NCBI GenBank assembly: GCA_009778065.1
Contig: WRKM01000021.1
Location: forward strand, 1-61,635
Length of the DNA: 61,635 nucleotides
Direction of reading: 5' to 3'
Source: Oscillospiraceae bacterium
GTDB taxonomy: Bacteria > Bacillota > Clostridia > Oscillospirales > Ruminococcaceae
Shown piece after piece: positions 7,155 through 14,267 of this stretch; position 1 is the stretch's first letter; every line of letters starts with the position of its first letter. The notes beneath the pieces were generated by a model. The model made no database searches and was not told the origin of the DNA. It was given only the letters and a program-made list of their open reading frames with translations. A program made the translations under genes and the position numbers.

Positions 7155-9287
7155 CTAAGAAGAGGGGGAAGAACTGGAGATTATGACGTTGTCAACGTCA
7201 ATCGTATAATTTCCAAGAAAAACGGAATAGCCGACTATAATAATCACTTCTGCTTCTTTTGAAAATTCATCTAATTTCTCGCTGTCGTCAGATATAGGAT
7301 TACCGTCTATTCTCAATTCAAATAGTTTAGACAAGGATAGAAGCGGAGATAAATCACTAACTTGGTTATTGTCTAAATTTAAATTCGTTAGGTTAGTAAA
7401 TCTTGATATTACTGATAAATCGCTGATTTTATTATTTGCTAAAACTAAGTTTTCCACCTGCATAAATTTAGTTAAATTCAATAGAGGGGACAGGTCGCTG
7501 ATTTCGTTCCCGCTCAAAGATAACATTTCTATATTTATTAAGCCGCTAAGTGGTAATAGGTCGCTGATATTATTACCGCCTATGCTTAATTCCGTTAAAT
7601 TTGTCAAACCGCTAAGTGGTGATAGGTCGCTGATATTATTACGACTTACATCTAACACCGTTAAATTTGTAAAACCGCTAATTGTTGACAGGTCGTTGAT
7701 TCGATTTCCTGATAAATTTAATTCCGTTAAATTTGGCAAATCGCTAAGTGCCGACAGGTCGGTGATTCTATTTCCTGTTAAATCTAATTTTGTCAGATTT
7801 GTCATATTAGCAAGCGGTTCTATATGTGCATTGGTAAGCTGTTGACCGGATAAAGAAAGCTCTGTCAAACTTGCGCTGTATTCTATCCCTCTTATTGTTA
7901 TAGAATCGGTCTGAACAGGTTCGGGCGGCGGGAGCGGTTCGCCCTCTGTCACGCCGCATATTGCACAAGTTTTCGGCTCTTCAAGAGTAGCTTCAAGCCA
8001 TTCATGCTCTAAAGGTTCGCCCTCGGTTATTCCGCATAATGTACAAGTTTGGGGTTCTTCGCAAGTAGCTTCAAGCCATTCATGCTCTAAAGGCTCGCCT
8101 ACGATTTCGCCGCACTCTAAACAAGTTTGAGGTTCTTCACAAGTGGCTTCGCTCCATTCGTGCTGACATTCGGGTTCAGATATTGTGACCTCGGGTGTGG
8201 TTATAATAACCGCTTCTTCCGTAGTCACGACAGGCGCGACTGCGGGGATTTCTTCTTCTGTGCCTGTGAGCAACACGGCGGTAACTATGCCGCCCGTCAC
8301 AACTGCCGCGCCTACGACTGCCGCTATAATTGTATTCGCGCTTATAGCCGCGCCTGTGGCGGCGGTTGTTATGGTCGCGGCTGTTCCTGCTGTTGAGGCG
8401 GAAACCGCCGCGGTGGTAGCCGTTGCCGTCCCTGCTGTTGCGGCTGTGGTAGTTGCCGCTGTCCCTGCTGTTGCGGCTGTAGTAGTTGCCGCCGTCCCTG
8501 CTGTTGCGGCTGTGGTTGTCGTTGCTGTCCCTGCTGTTGCCGCTGTGGTAGCCGTTGCTGTACCTGCCGATACGGTGGCTACGGTTGCGGCTTCGGCGGT
8601 TATGCTTAAAGCACCTATGATTTTTCCGAGTAAGTTTGCGGGGACTTCGGAATTATTCATAGCCATTTTAAGCATGGGAATAAGTATAAGCGGCGTACCT
8701 AAGTATAGCTTTAAGCCCTCATTATTTTCGAGTTGCTCTAACTCTGTGCGGATTTTATCACGCGCTAAGGCAAGGCGGGTTTTTATTGTGTTTTCACTTA
8801 CGGCTAATTGCTCCGCTATTTCTTTAACCGAAAGTTGCTCGTAATAATAGTAATAAACACATACTTTTTGCGGTGTCGGGAGTTTGTCGATAATCTCAAC
8901 AATCAGCCGCGCCGTTTCTTCATCGTCCGCTTTTAATTCGGGGATTAACTTTCTGTCGGTTTCTTCGATAAATTCTGCGACAGTTTTTTCTTCCGCTCCC
9001 GAAACGGACAGCATATTATTTTTTCGGAGAATTTCATTACACTTGTTGACGGCTATTCTATTGAGCCATGCGGAGAACGCTTCGGGGTTTTCGAGTTCCG
9101 AAAGTTTTTGGTATACTATAATAAATATCTCTTGCGTAACGTCCTCTGCTTCTTCGCGGTTCTTCATCATTTTCAGCGCGAGGAAATAAACCGACTTTAC
9201 GTAATCGTTGTAAAGCGTTTCAAAGGCTTTTGTATCGCCGTTTTGTGCAGACTTAATGATTTCGGACAAGCTGTTATTATTTTCCAT
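7155..9287 (-). CDS. ECF-type sigma factor fused to transmembrane segment and LRR ectodomain
   Basis: The complete version of this architecture, 710 residues from the ATG at 9287 (AAAGGAG 14 bases upstream; a TTG 60 bases earlier is less likely). Residues 22-90 are sigma region 2 (EEAEDVTQEIFIIVYQ), 135-185 are region 4 with its helix-turn-helix (SVKEIAEQLAVSENTIKTRL), 192-210 are hydrophobic, 240-310 are Ala/Thr repeats, and 314-341 form the transmembrane helix. Outside are three 26-residue repeats of the form HEWxEATCEEPxTCxxCG (374-452; the third lacks the first Cys) and LRRs at about 470-665. Sigma regions 2 and 4 should bind core RNA polymerase and promoter DNA. Membrane tethering with ectodomain-triggered release is inference. 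Confidence 0.9.
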   Translation of the reverse strand: MENNNSLSEIIKSAQNGDTKAFETLYNDYVKSVYFLALKMMKNREEAEDVTQEIFIIVYQKLSELENPEAFSAWLNRIAVNKCNEILRKNNMLSVSGAEEKTVAEFIEETDRKLIPELKADDEETARLIVEIIDKLPTPQKVCVYYYYYEQLSVKEIAEQLAVSENTIKTRLALARDKIRTELEQLENNEGLKLYLGTPLILIPMLKMAMNNSEVPANLLGKIIGALSITAEAATVATVSAGTATATTAATAGTATTTTAATAGTAATTTAATAGTAATTTAATAGTATATTAAVSASTAGTAATITTAATGAAISANTIIAAVVGAAVVTGGIVTAVLLTGTEEEIPAVAPVVTTEEAVIITTPEVTISEPECQHEWSEATCEEPQTCLECGEIVGEPLEHEWLEATCEEPQTCTLCGITEGEPLEHEWLEATLEEPKTCAICGVTEGEPLPPPEPVQTDSITIRGIEYSASLTELSLSGQQLTNAHIEPLANMTNLTKLDLTGNRITDLSALSDLPNLTELNLSGNRINDLSTISGFTNLTVLDVSRNNISDLSPLSGLTNLTELSIGGNNISDLLPLSGLINIEMLSLSGNEISDLSPLLNLTKFMQVENLVLANNKISDLSVISRFTNLTNLNLDNNQVSDLSPLLSLSKLFELRIDGNPISDDSEKLDEFSKEAEVIIIVGYSVFLGNYTIDVDNVIISSSSPSS
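8358..8567 (-). repeat. 33-bp Ala/Thr linker repeats, second gene
   Basis: Tandem 33-base units encode the 11-residue AATAGTA-type repeats between sigma region 4 and the transmembrane helix. There are about six units, slightly more degenerate than those at 126-311. Confidence 0.8.
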
Positions 9288-9597
9288 ACCGTGTTTATTA
9301 TCTCCTTTGTAGCGTGGGTTTTTTCGCCCGCTGTAATAACCCCTCAATAATAATGATGAAAAAAGAGCGGCTTAGGTTTTATTTTCAGAGAATTATTTTC
9401 TCAAAAAAGAAATATTTGTTAATTATACACATATATCGACTGTTATAGTTCTGTATTTTGTATATTATTCCTTGGGTATTTTTGTAAAATCCATTGTTAT
9501 AATTATATCACGATTTATAAATGATTGTCAATACACTAATTAAAATATTACCTAAAACCGTCTTTTGTGCTGTATAATCTATAAAAGAGGTGGAAAT
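9288..9597. other. Divergent promoter region of sigma-LRR and HTH genes
   Basis: This AT-rich stretch separates the minus-strand sigma-LRR gene from a plus-strand regulator. TATAAT at 9573-9578, 20 bases before the regulator's ATG, is a good -10 box but lacks a clear -35. I could not identify a convincing ECF-type promoter for the sigma-LRR gene. Confidence 0.5.
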
Positions 9598-9888
9598 ATG
9601 ATTAACGGATTAGCGGCGCGAATTAAACAAGAGCGTAAAAATATGCACTTATCTCAAAAGCAATTAGCGGACAGACTGAGAATACACAAGTCAAGCGTTA
9701 ATGCGTGGGAAAGCGAAAAGACACAACCGAGCCTGATATATCTGATAAAACTGTCGGATATATTCAGCGTTACGACTGATTATCTTCTCGGCATTAAAAT
9801 CACGAAGCAACTTAACGTCAGTAACATTTCCGATACAGACGTTGGAGCGATTCAGACTGTGATTGACAGCTTGAAGAATAAAAAATAA
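9598..9888 (+). CDS. Cro/CI-family transcriptional regulator
   Basis: A 96-residue XRE protein starting at the ATG at 9598, preceded by AGAGGTGG. Residues 4-62 form the helix-turn-helix domain (LSQKQLADRLRIHKSSVNAW, then SLIYLIKLSDIFSVTTDYLLG), typical of Cro/C1 repressors. The tail of about 30 residues is short and probably dimerises. It is a single gene with a strong terminator just after it. The terminator and following sequence are shared with a second regulator gene at 17425. Its target is unknown; the divergent sigma-LRR gene is a candidate. Confidence 0.85.
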   Translation: MINGLAARIKQERKNMHLSQKQLADRLRIHKSSVNAWESEKTQPSLIYLIKLSDIFSVTTDYLLGIKITKQLNVSNISDTDVGAIQTVIDSLKNKK

Positions 9889-9889
9889 G

Positions 9890-9981
9890 GGGTAAGCACT
9901 AAACGCTTACGCCTTTTTTATTGCGCCGCTCTTTGGTGCGGTTTTTTTATGCCTAACCCCATTATTGCCCGTCCGCTCCTC
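9890..9981 (+). repeat. Double terminator and repeat flank, copy 1
   Basis: Two stem-loops in series (GTAAGC/GCTTAC then T6, and CCGC/GCGG then T7) follow the regulator's stop codon, then the words GCCTAACCCCATTATTGCCC and CGTCCGCTCCTC. Almost the same block is found at 17790-17882 behind the other regulator. Confidence 0.8.
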
Positions 9982-10075
9982 ATGGGTTGCCAAAAAATAA
10001 TATTAAAAGCTTGTAATATTCGGAAAGATTTGATATAATAAATGGGTGTGATAATTGGGAAAGGATGGGATTTGA

Positions 10076-11098
10076 ATGGTGAATAATTCCGAAATTATTA
10101 TATATCAATCAGCAGACGGATTATCGAAAATTGATGTTCGCTTTGAGGGTGAAACGCTTTGGCTTACGCAGGCGCAAATCTCTGAGTTGTTCGGACGCGA
10201 GAGGTCGGTAATTACAAAGCATTTGCGAAACATTTTTGAAGAGGGCGAGCTTGACGAAAAAAGCAATGTGCAAAGTTTGCACATTGCAAATTCAGATAAG
10301 CCCGTGAAATTTTACAGCCTTGACGTTATTCTCGCCGTAGGTTATCGCGTGAAATCGGCGCAAGGAACACTATTTCGGCAATGGGCGACTGCGGTTCTGC
10401 ACGAATACTTACAAAAAGGCTTCGCAATGAACGACGAAAAGCTGAAAGAGTTCGGCGGTGGCGATTATTGGTACGAGTTGCTTGAGCGTATCCGTGACAT
10501 TCGTTCAAGCGAAAAGGCTTTGTACCGTCAAGTCTTGGATTTGTATGCAACGAGCGTAGATTATAATCCCAAGAAGCCCGAAACTTTTGAGTTTTTCAAA
10601 ATCGTGCAGAATAAAATGCACTTCGCCGCTTCAAAACACACAGCCGCAGAGTTAATTTATGAACGCGCCGACAGCGAACAACCGTTCATGGGGCTTACGA
10701 CTTTCAAAGGCTCACGTCCGCGAAAAACCGACATTGACACCGCAAAGAACTACATGACAGAAGATGAATTGTTCGTGTTAAACCGCATTGTATCGGCATT
10801 TTTCGATATTGCGGAGTTAAAAGCACGGCGGCACGAGCATATGTATATGCGCGAATGGATTGCAGAGCTTGATAAGTTCACAAGCAGTTACGGCGAGGGG
10901 ACTCTTGTAGGTTTTGGTAATGTTTCGCACGAAGCGGCATTGGATAAAGCTAACACCGAATATTTGAAGTACAAGCGTAAGACCGCTGACGAGTTGTCGC
11001 CTGTTGAACAGGAATATTTCAAGGTGATTAAAGAAACACAGAAAAAAATTGAACGTAAAAATTCTTCTGATACAAGAAAGGAACCCCACCAACCATGA
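10076..11098 (+). CDS. RhuM-family protein
   Basis: A 340-residue protein matching the virulence RhuM family (named from Salmonella SPI-3). The N-terminal half carries the winged-helix-like DNA-binding segment (LTQAQISELFGRERSVITKHLRNIFEEGEL) and the family signature VKFYSLDVILAVGYRVKSAQGTLFRQWAT. The C-terminal half contains AELIYERAD and YMTEDELFVLNRIVSAF motifs. Molecular function of the family is not established; members are common on genomic islands. AAAGGA precedes the ATG. The stop codon overlaps the ATG of the CPBP gene by 4 bases, so the two are translated from one message. Confidence 0.85.
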   Translation: MVNNSEIIIYQSADGLSKIDVRFEGETLWLTQAQISELFGRERSVITKHLRNIFEEGELDEKSNVQSLHIANSDKPVKFYSLDVILAVGYRVKSAQGTLFRQWATAVLHEYLQKGFAMNDEKLKEFGGGDYWYELLERIRDIRSSEKALYRQVLDLYATSVDYNPKKPETFEFFKIVQNKMHFAASKHTAAELIYERADSEQPFMGLTTFKGSRPRKTDIDTAKNYMTEDELFVLNRIVSAFFDIAELKARRHEHMYMREWIAELDKFTSSYGEGTLVGFGNVSHEAALDKANTEYLKYKRKTADELSPVEQEYFKVIKETQKKIERKNSSDTRKEPHQP

Positions 11099-11760
11099 AA
11101 AGCACAGAAAATTCAATAAAAAGCAAGAAATATTGGTTCAAAATTCTCCCCGTAATTGCATGGCACATTCTTTACTTGATTTTTTGTAACTCTTTCGATA
11201 AATTTACAAGAGTTTACTTCGACCTTGTTTTTTACTTCGTCATCGCTTGTTACTTTTTCTTTTTGCGTGATTGGCGGTTCTCGGAATGGGGCAATGCGCT
11301 AAAGAAAGGTAAGTCTTTTTGGTTGCCTGTTTTGTATACGGTATTTGGCATGGTGGCGGCGTTTGGAGCAGGTTTTGGCATCATGCTTTTGTTTCCGGGT
11401 GCGAACGATGGCATGAGCGTGTTTGGTATAAACAGCATGGGGACGTTAATCGCTTTTGCATTTGCCACAATTGTATTGCCGCCGATTGCAGAAGAAGCAT
11501 TTTACAGAAAAGCAGTCACGGCTTTTGATACAAAAACAATACTTGTAATCAGCACGATTGTATCTATTTTTCTTTACGCAAGTGAACACTCGCTGATGCC
11601 GCTCGGCTTTTTACAGGCGTGTTTATGGGCTATACCTTTTAATATTGCATACATAAAAACACGAAACATTTATGTCTGCATGACAGCACATTTTCTGTGC
11701 AATTTCGCTTTCAATGGAATGACTGTAATAAACAGCGCGATTGGGTTATCACGAATGTAA
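11095..11760 (+). CDS. CPBP-family intramembrane protease
   Basis: A 221-residue protein with about six to seven hydrophobic helices and the three Abi/CAAX-protease motifs: E133-E134-xxx-R138 (EEAFYR), H165 in a YASEH segment, and H199-xxx-N203 (HFLCN). These residues are the glutamate/histidine catalytic set of membrane CPBP proteases (Rce1-like), linked in bacteria to bacteriocin immunity and signal peptide processing. The start overlaps the RhuM stop. Its substrate is unknown. Confidence 0.85.
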   Translation: MKSTENSIKSKKYWFKILPVIAWHILYLIFCNSFDKFTRVYFDLVFYFVIACYFFFLRDWRFSEWGNALKKGKSFWLPVLYTVFGMVAAFGAGFGIMLLFPGANDGMSVFGINSMGTLIAFAFATIVLPPIAEEAFYRKAVTAFDTKTILVISTIVSIFLYASEHSLMPLGFLQACLWAIPFNIAYIKTRNIYVCMTAHFLCNFAFNGMTVINSAIGLSRM

Positions 11761-11771
11761 CAAGTTTGGAA

Positions 11772-11854
11772 CTGCATAAAATAAAACCAATAATATGCAG
11801 AAAAACCCTATATCCTCTTGACAATCTGCATATAATATGCTAAAATATATGCAG
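11772..11854 (+). promoter_or_regulatory. Promoter and twin palindromic operators of Fic gene
   Basis: TTGACA (11818-11823), 17-base spacer, TAAAAT (11841-11846). The -10 is enclosed by an inverted repeat CTGCATATA (11826-11834) / TATATGCAG (11846-11854), and a second pair with the same core (CTGCATA 11772-11778, TATGCAG 11794-11800) lies upstream. The Fic protein has a C-terminal winged helix, so autoregulation is likely. Confidence 0.8.
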
Positions 11855-11870
11855 ATAGGAGTGAGAAGTT

Positions 11871-12911
11871 ATGAGGGGTTTTGATTATTCCTTTTTGGAA
11901 CATGGAATGTTGCCTGCGGGGCTTGTAAATATAGTCGGAGCAATCAGCGAATTGCGGGAGCGTGAAAAAAAGCTGAAAAAGGACTACGGCGAGGTTTTCG
12001 TTAAAATGGAAAGCATCGCAAAAGTGCAGTCTGTTAAAGGTTCTAACGAAATTGAGGGCATTGTTACAAGTGAACAGCGTATTAACGAAATTGTCAACCA
12101 AAATAGCCCGCCGCTGAACCATAACGAAGCGGAAATCGCCGGTTATCGCGACGCGCTTGCACTAATCCACGAAAACGCCGACACGCTTGATATTCGTGAA
12201 CACGACATACTGCGTTTTCACGAAATTATGCTGTCATATTCGCCCGTAAGCGGCGGGGCATACAAAGAAACCGATAACGTCATTATGGAAACTGTAGGCG
12301 GCGTCAGGCGTGTCCGTTTTGAGCCAACCCCCGCCGCCGAAACTGCTGAAACAATGGAACAATTGATTTTGGCGTATATGGACGCGCGGAGTAATTACGG
12401 CATAAATCAGCTTTTGCTGATTCCTTGCTTTATTCTGGATTTTCTTTGTATTCACCCTTTTACTGACGGAAACGGCAGAATGTCACGGCTTCTCTCGCTT
12501 TTAATGCTGTACAAAAACGGCTTTGATGCGGGAAAATATATCTCGTTTGAAGAGCAAATCAACCGTACCAAGACGGAGTATTACGCCGCCCTTAAAGATA
12601 GTTCTTTGCTTTGGCACGAGGGGGAAAATACCTATTTCCCGTTTATCACAAACTTTATAACAACGCTTTTGTTCTGTTATAAAGAGCTTGATAAGCGGTT
12701 TGCGGTCGCGAGCAGCAAGAAAGTGACAAAGCGTGAACGCATTGAAAACACTGTCTTGAACAGTCTTTTGCCTATCTCAAAACAAGAAATCTGCTACATT
12801 CTCCCCGATGTAAGCCCAACCACGGTTGAAGCCGCGCTTTCCTTAATGGTTAAAGGCGGCTTGATTCAAAAAGTCGGCACGGCAAGAAACACGAAGTATA
12901 TAAAAAAGTGA
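11871..12911 (+). CDS. Fic-domain AMP-transferase-like protein with winged helix
   Basis: A 346-residue Fic protein. The catalytic motif HPFTDGNGRMSR (195-206) is intact, with H195 as the catalytic base. An inhibitory-helix motif S58-xxx-E62-G63 lies N-terminal to the core, so this is a class II, self-inhibited Fic enzyme. Residues about 285-345 form a winged helix (SKQEICYILPDVSPTTVEAAL). Such enzymes usually transfer AMP from ATP to hydroxyl groups of proteins. The ATG is preceded by AGGAGTGAGAAGTT. It is a single gene under its own operator-rich promoter. Confidence 0.9.
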   Translation: MRGFDYSFLEHGMLPAGLVNIVGAISELREREKKLKKDYGEVFVKMESIAKVQSVKGSNEIEGIVTSEQRINEIVNQNSPPLNHNEAEIAGYRDALALIHENADTLDIREHDILRFHEIMLSYSPVSGGAYKETDNVIMETVGGVRRVRFEPTPAAETAETMEQLILAYMDARSNYGINQLLLIPCFILDFLCIHPFTDGNGRMSRLLSLLMLYKNGFDAGKYISFEEQINRTKTEYYAALKDSSLLWHEGENTYFPFITNFITTLLFCYKELDKRFAVASSKKVTKRERIENTVLNSLLPISKQEICYILPDVSPTTVEAALSLMVKGGLIQKVGTARNTKYIKK

Positions 12912-13034
12912 TTATACAACACCACAGGATTTACGCAAACAAATAGCACAGGCGGCAAAGGCAATAAGCGATAAATACAACAGCTCTGCTGTACAAAAAG
13001 CCACGCGGGCTTAAAGCGCAGAAAGGAAAAGATT

Positions 13035-13850
13035 ATGAGTGATGCAGTAAAAACACCGCAAGATTTTTTAGAAGAGGTCATCGGTGGCGACCCCGACCAC
13101 ACTGGAGAAGCGAGGAGGTTCTACGCAAAATATTGGGCTGATGTATTAGGTTCGGCTAAGGAAGACTATAATGGCGAAGACGGAAATTATCGCGGAGACA
13201 CGATTATATCATTTAGAACAATGGCAGGCTGCTTGATTCGCTTGACAGATTTTAAAGGAGATATACCCACAAGTCAAAAAGGACGACTTGATATTATAGA
13301 GAATCAAGCAGATGTTCCCGATAAACTAAAAGTAAAGTTTAAGGAGTTCTACGAAAAATACCATTCTTTGGCAAATTTCATGCCACTACCCGCAAACCCT
13401 AATAGTATTAACTTAAATTTAATGAAAAACAGGAGTTATAACGATTTTCCCGACTCGTTCTTCAAAGATGTACGCGAATATTTCATAAGTAATTTTGAAA
13501 AAGGTCCCGATGAGTTTCTTGTTGAAGACAATAAGGACTACTTTGTTAAATTTGGAACGGGTGAAGGTGGGTGGAAAAATTATGTTGAAAAAAATTATCT
13601 TCAAACATTTTTTGAATACGGAAAAGATGACGGTTACGAAAAATTCAAAGAATTAGCTCCCACGGATAAAGATAAAAATATGCCTTATAAAGGGTATAAG
13701 AAATGGGAAAATGACGAGTGGATTCCTCTTAAAGGAAAAAAACTATTAGAGTCAGTTGAAATAGAAGTTTGCAAAAATGAAATATTAGAATTTTTGAAAA
13801 ACGCTTGCGAGATAATTGTTGAACGCGCCAAAACCTTAAGCGAGGTTTAA
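13035..13850 (+). CDS. Uncharacterised cytosolic protein
   Basis: A 271-residue protein I do not recognise. It is rich in Lys, Asp and Glu, has no signal peptide or membrane helix, and has many aromatic residues in the middle (YFVKFGTGEGGWKNYVEK, then FFEYGKDDGYEKF). AAAGGAAAAG lies just before the ATG. Its stop codon is 2 bases before the GTG of the broken metallophosphoesterase gene, so the two were probably an operon. The phosphatase has decayed while this gene is intact. Confidence 0.6.
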   Translation: MSDAVKTPQDFLEEVIGGDPDHTGEARRFYAKYWADVLGSAKEDYNGEDGNYRGDTIISFRTMAGCLIRLTDFKGDIPTSQKGRLDIIENQADVPDKLKVKFKEFYEKYHSLANFMPLPANPNSINLNLMKNRSYNDFPDSFFKDVREYFISNFEKGPDEFLVEDNKDYFVKFGTGEGGWKNYVEKNYLQTFFEYGKDDGYEKFKELAPTDKDKNMPYKGYKKWENDEWIPLKGKKLLESVEIEVCKNEILEFLKNACEIIVERAKTLSEV

Positions 13851-13852
13851 TC

Positions 13853-14101
13853 GTGACCTACATAATTTCCGACCTACATGGTCGCTTAGACCGCTATATT
13901 GCCATGCTTGAGAAAATTAAGTTTTCAGAAAGCGATATACTTTATGTCCTCGGCGACAGCATAGATGGGTAAAAAGAACGCGGGGCAGAGCCTGTATGTT
14001 TTGTTACAGACATGATGAAACACCCGAATATAATAAACTTGCAAGGCAACCATGAACTCTGGACTCTGCCGCTTATCCGAGTGGTAGAGCGGACACAATA
14101 G
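13853..14101 (+). pseudogene. Broken metallophosphoesterase
   Basis: From the GTG at 13853 the frame reads TYIISDLHGRLDRYIAMLEK, then LYVLGDSIDG followed by an in-frame TAA (13970-13972), and continues as ERGAEPVCFVTDMMKHPNIINLQGNHEL. The DLHGR, GDSID and GNHE motifs are the metal ligands of PP2A-like calcineurin phosphoesterases. The stop falls where GDxxDRG is expected. The frame then runs into a repeat at 14077 and ends, so the C-terminal half is lost. Confidence 0.85.
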
Positions 14102-14155
14102 CATTGCTAACGCTTACGGCATCGGCGTAACTTATTGTAAACACAGCGCATTACA
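14077..14155 (+). repeat. tRNA-Ser-like direct repeat, copy A
   Basis: This 79-base block matches 18718-18795 with a few changes. It resembles the middle of a serine tRNA: a D-arm-like CCGAGTGGTAGAGCGG, a TTGCTAA loop that would give anticodon GCT, and a possible long variable arm (TACG/CGTA). There is no matching acceptor or T arm, so it is not a functional tRNA. Confidence 0.6.
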
Positions 14156-14173
14156 GACTCCCGCAATCGCTGT

Positions 14174-14207
14174 AAATCCCTGTAACAATCAATGGTTACA
14201 GGGATTT
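14174..14207. terminator. 13-bp perfect hairpin between converging units
   Basis: AAATCCCTGTAAC pairs perfectly with GTTACAGGGATTT across an 8-base loop. It lies between the broken phosphoesterase and the converging decarboxylase-like gene and could act on both strands, though the T runs are short. Confidence 0.6.
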
Positions 14208-14267
14208 TGTATTTGGGTGATTTGTGTCGTTTTGGAGAAATGGGTGACTTATTGACAACCGTCAGTT

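Noticed and set aside
8185-8844. Plus-strand frame rich in Ala and Val opposite the sigma-LRR gene
   Set aside because: It is the antisense reading of the Ala/Thr repeat and has no ribosome site.
9287-9347. Upstream TTG start of the complete sigma-LRR gene
   Set aside because: No ribosome site precedes it, while AAAGGAG precedes the ATG at 9287.
14077-14155. Functional serine tRNA
   Set aside because: No acceptor stem and no T arm with TTC motif; only the middle is tRNA-like.
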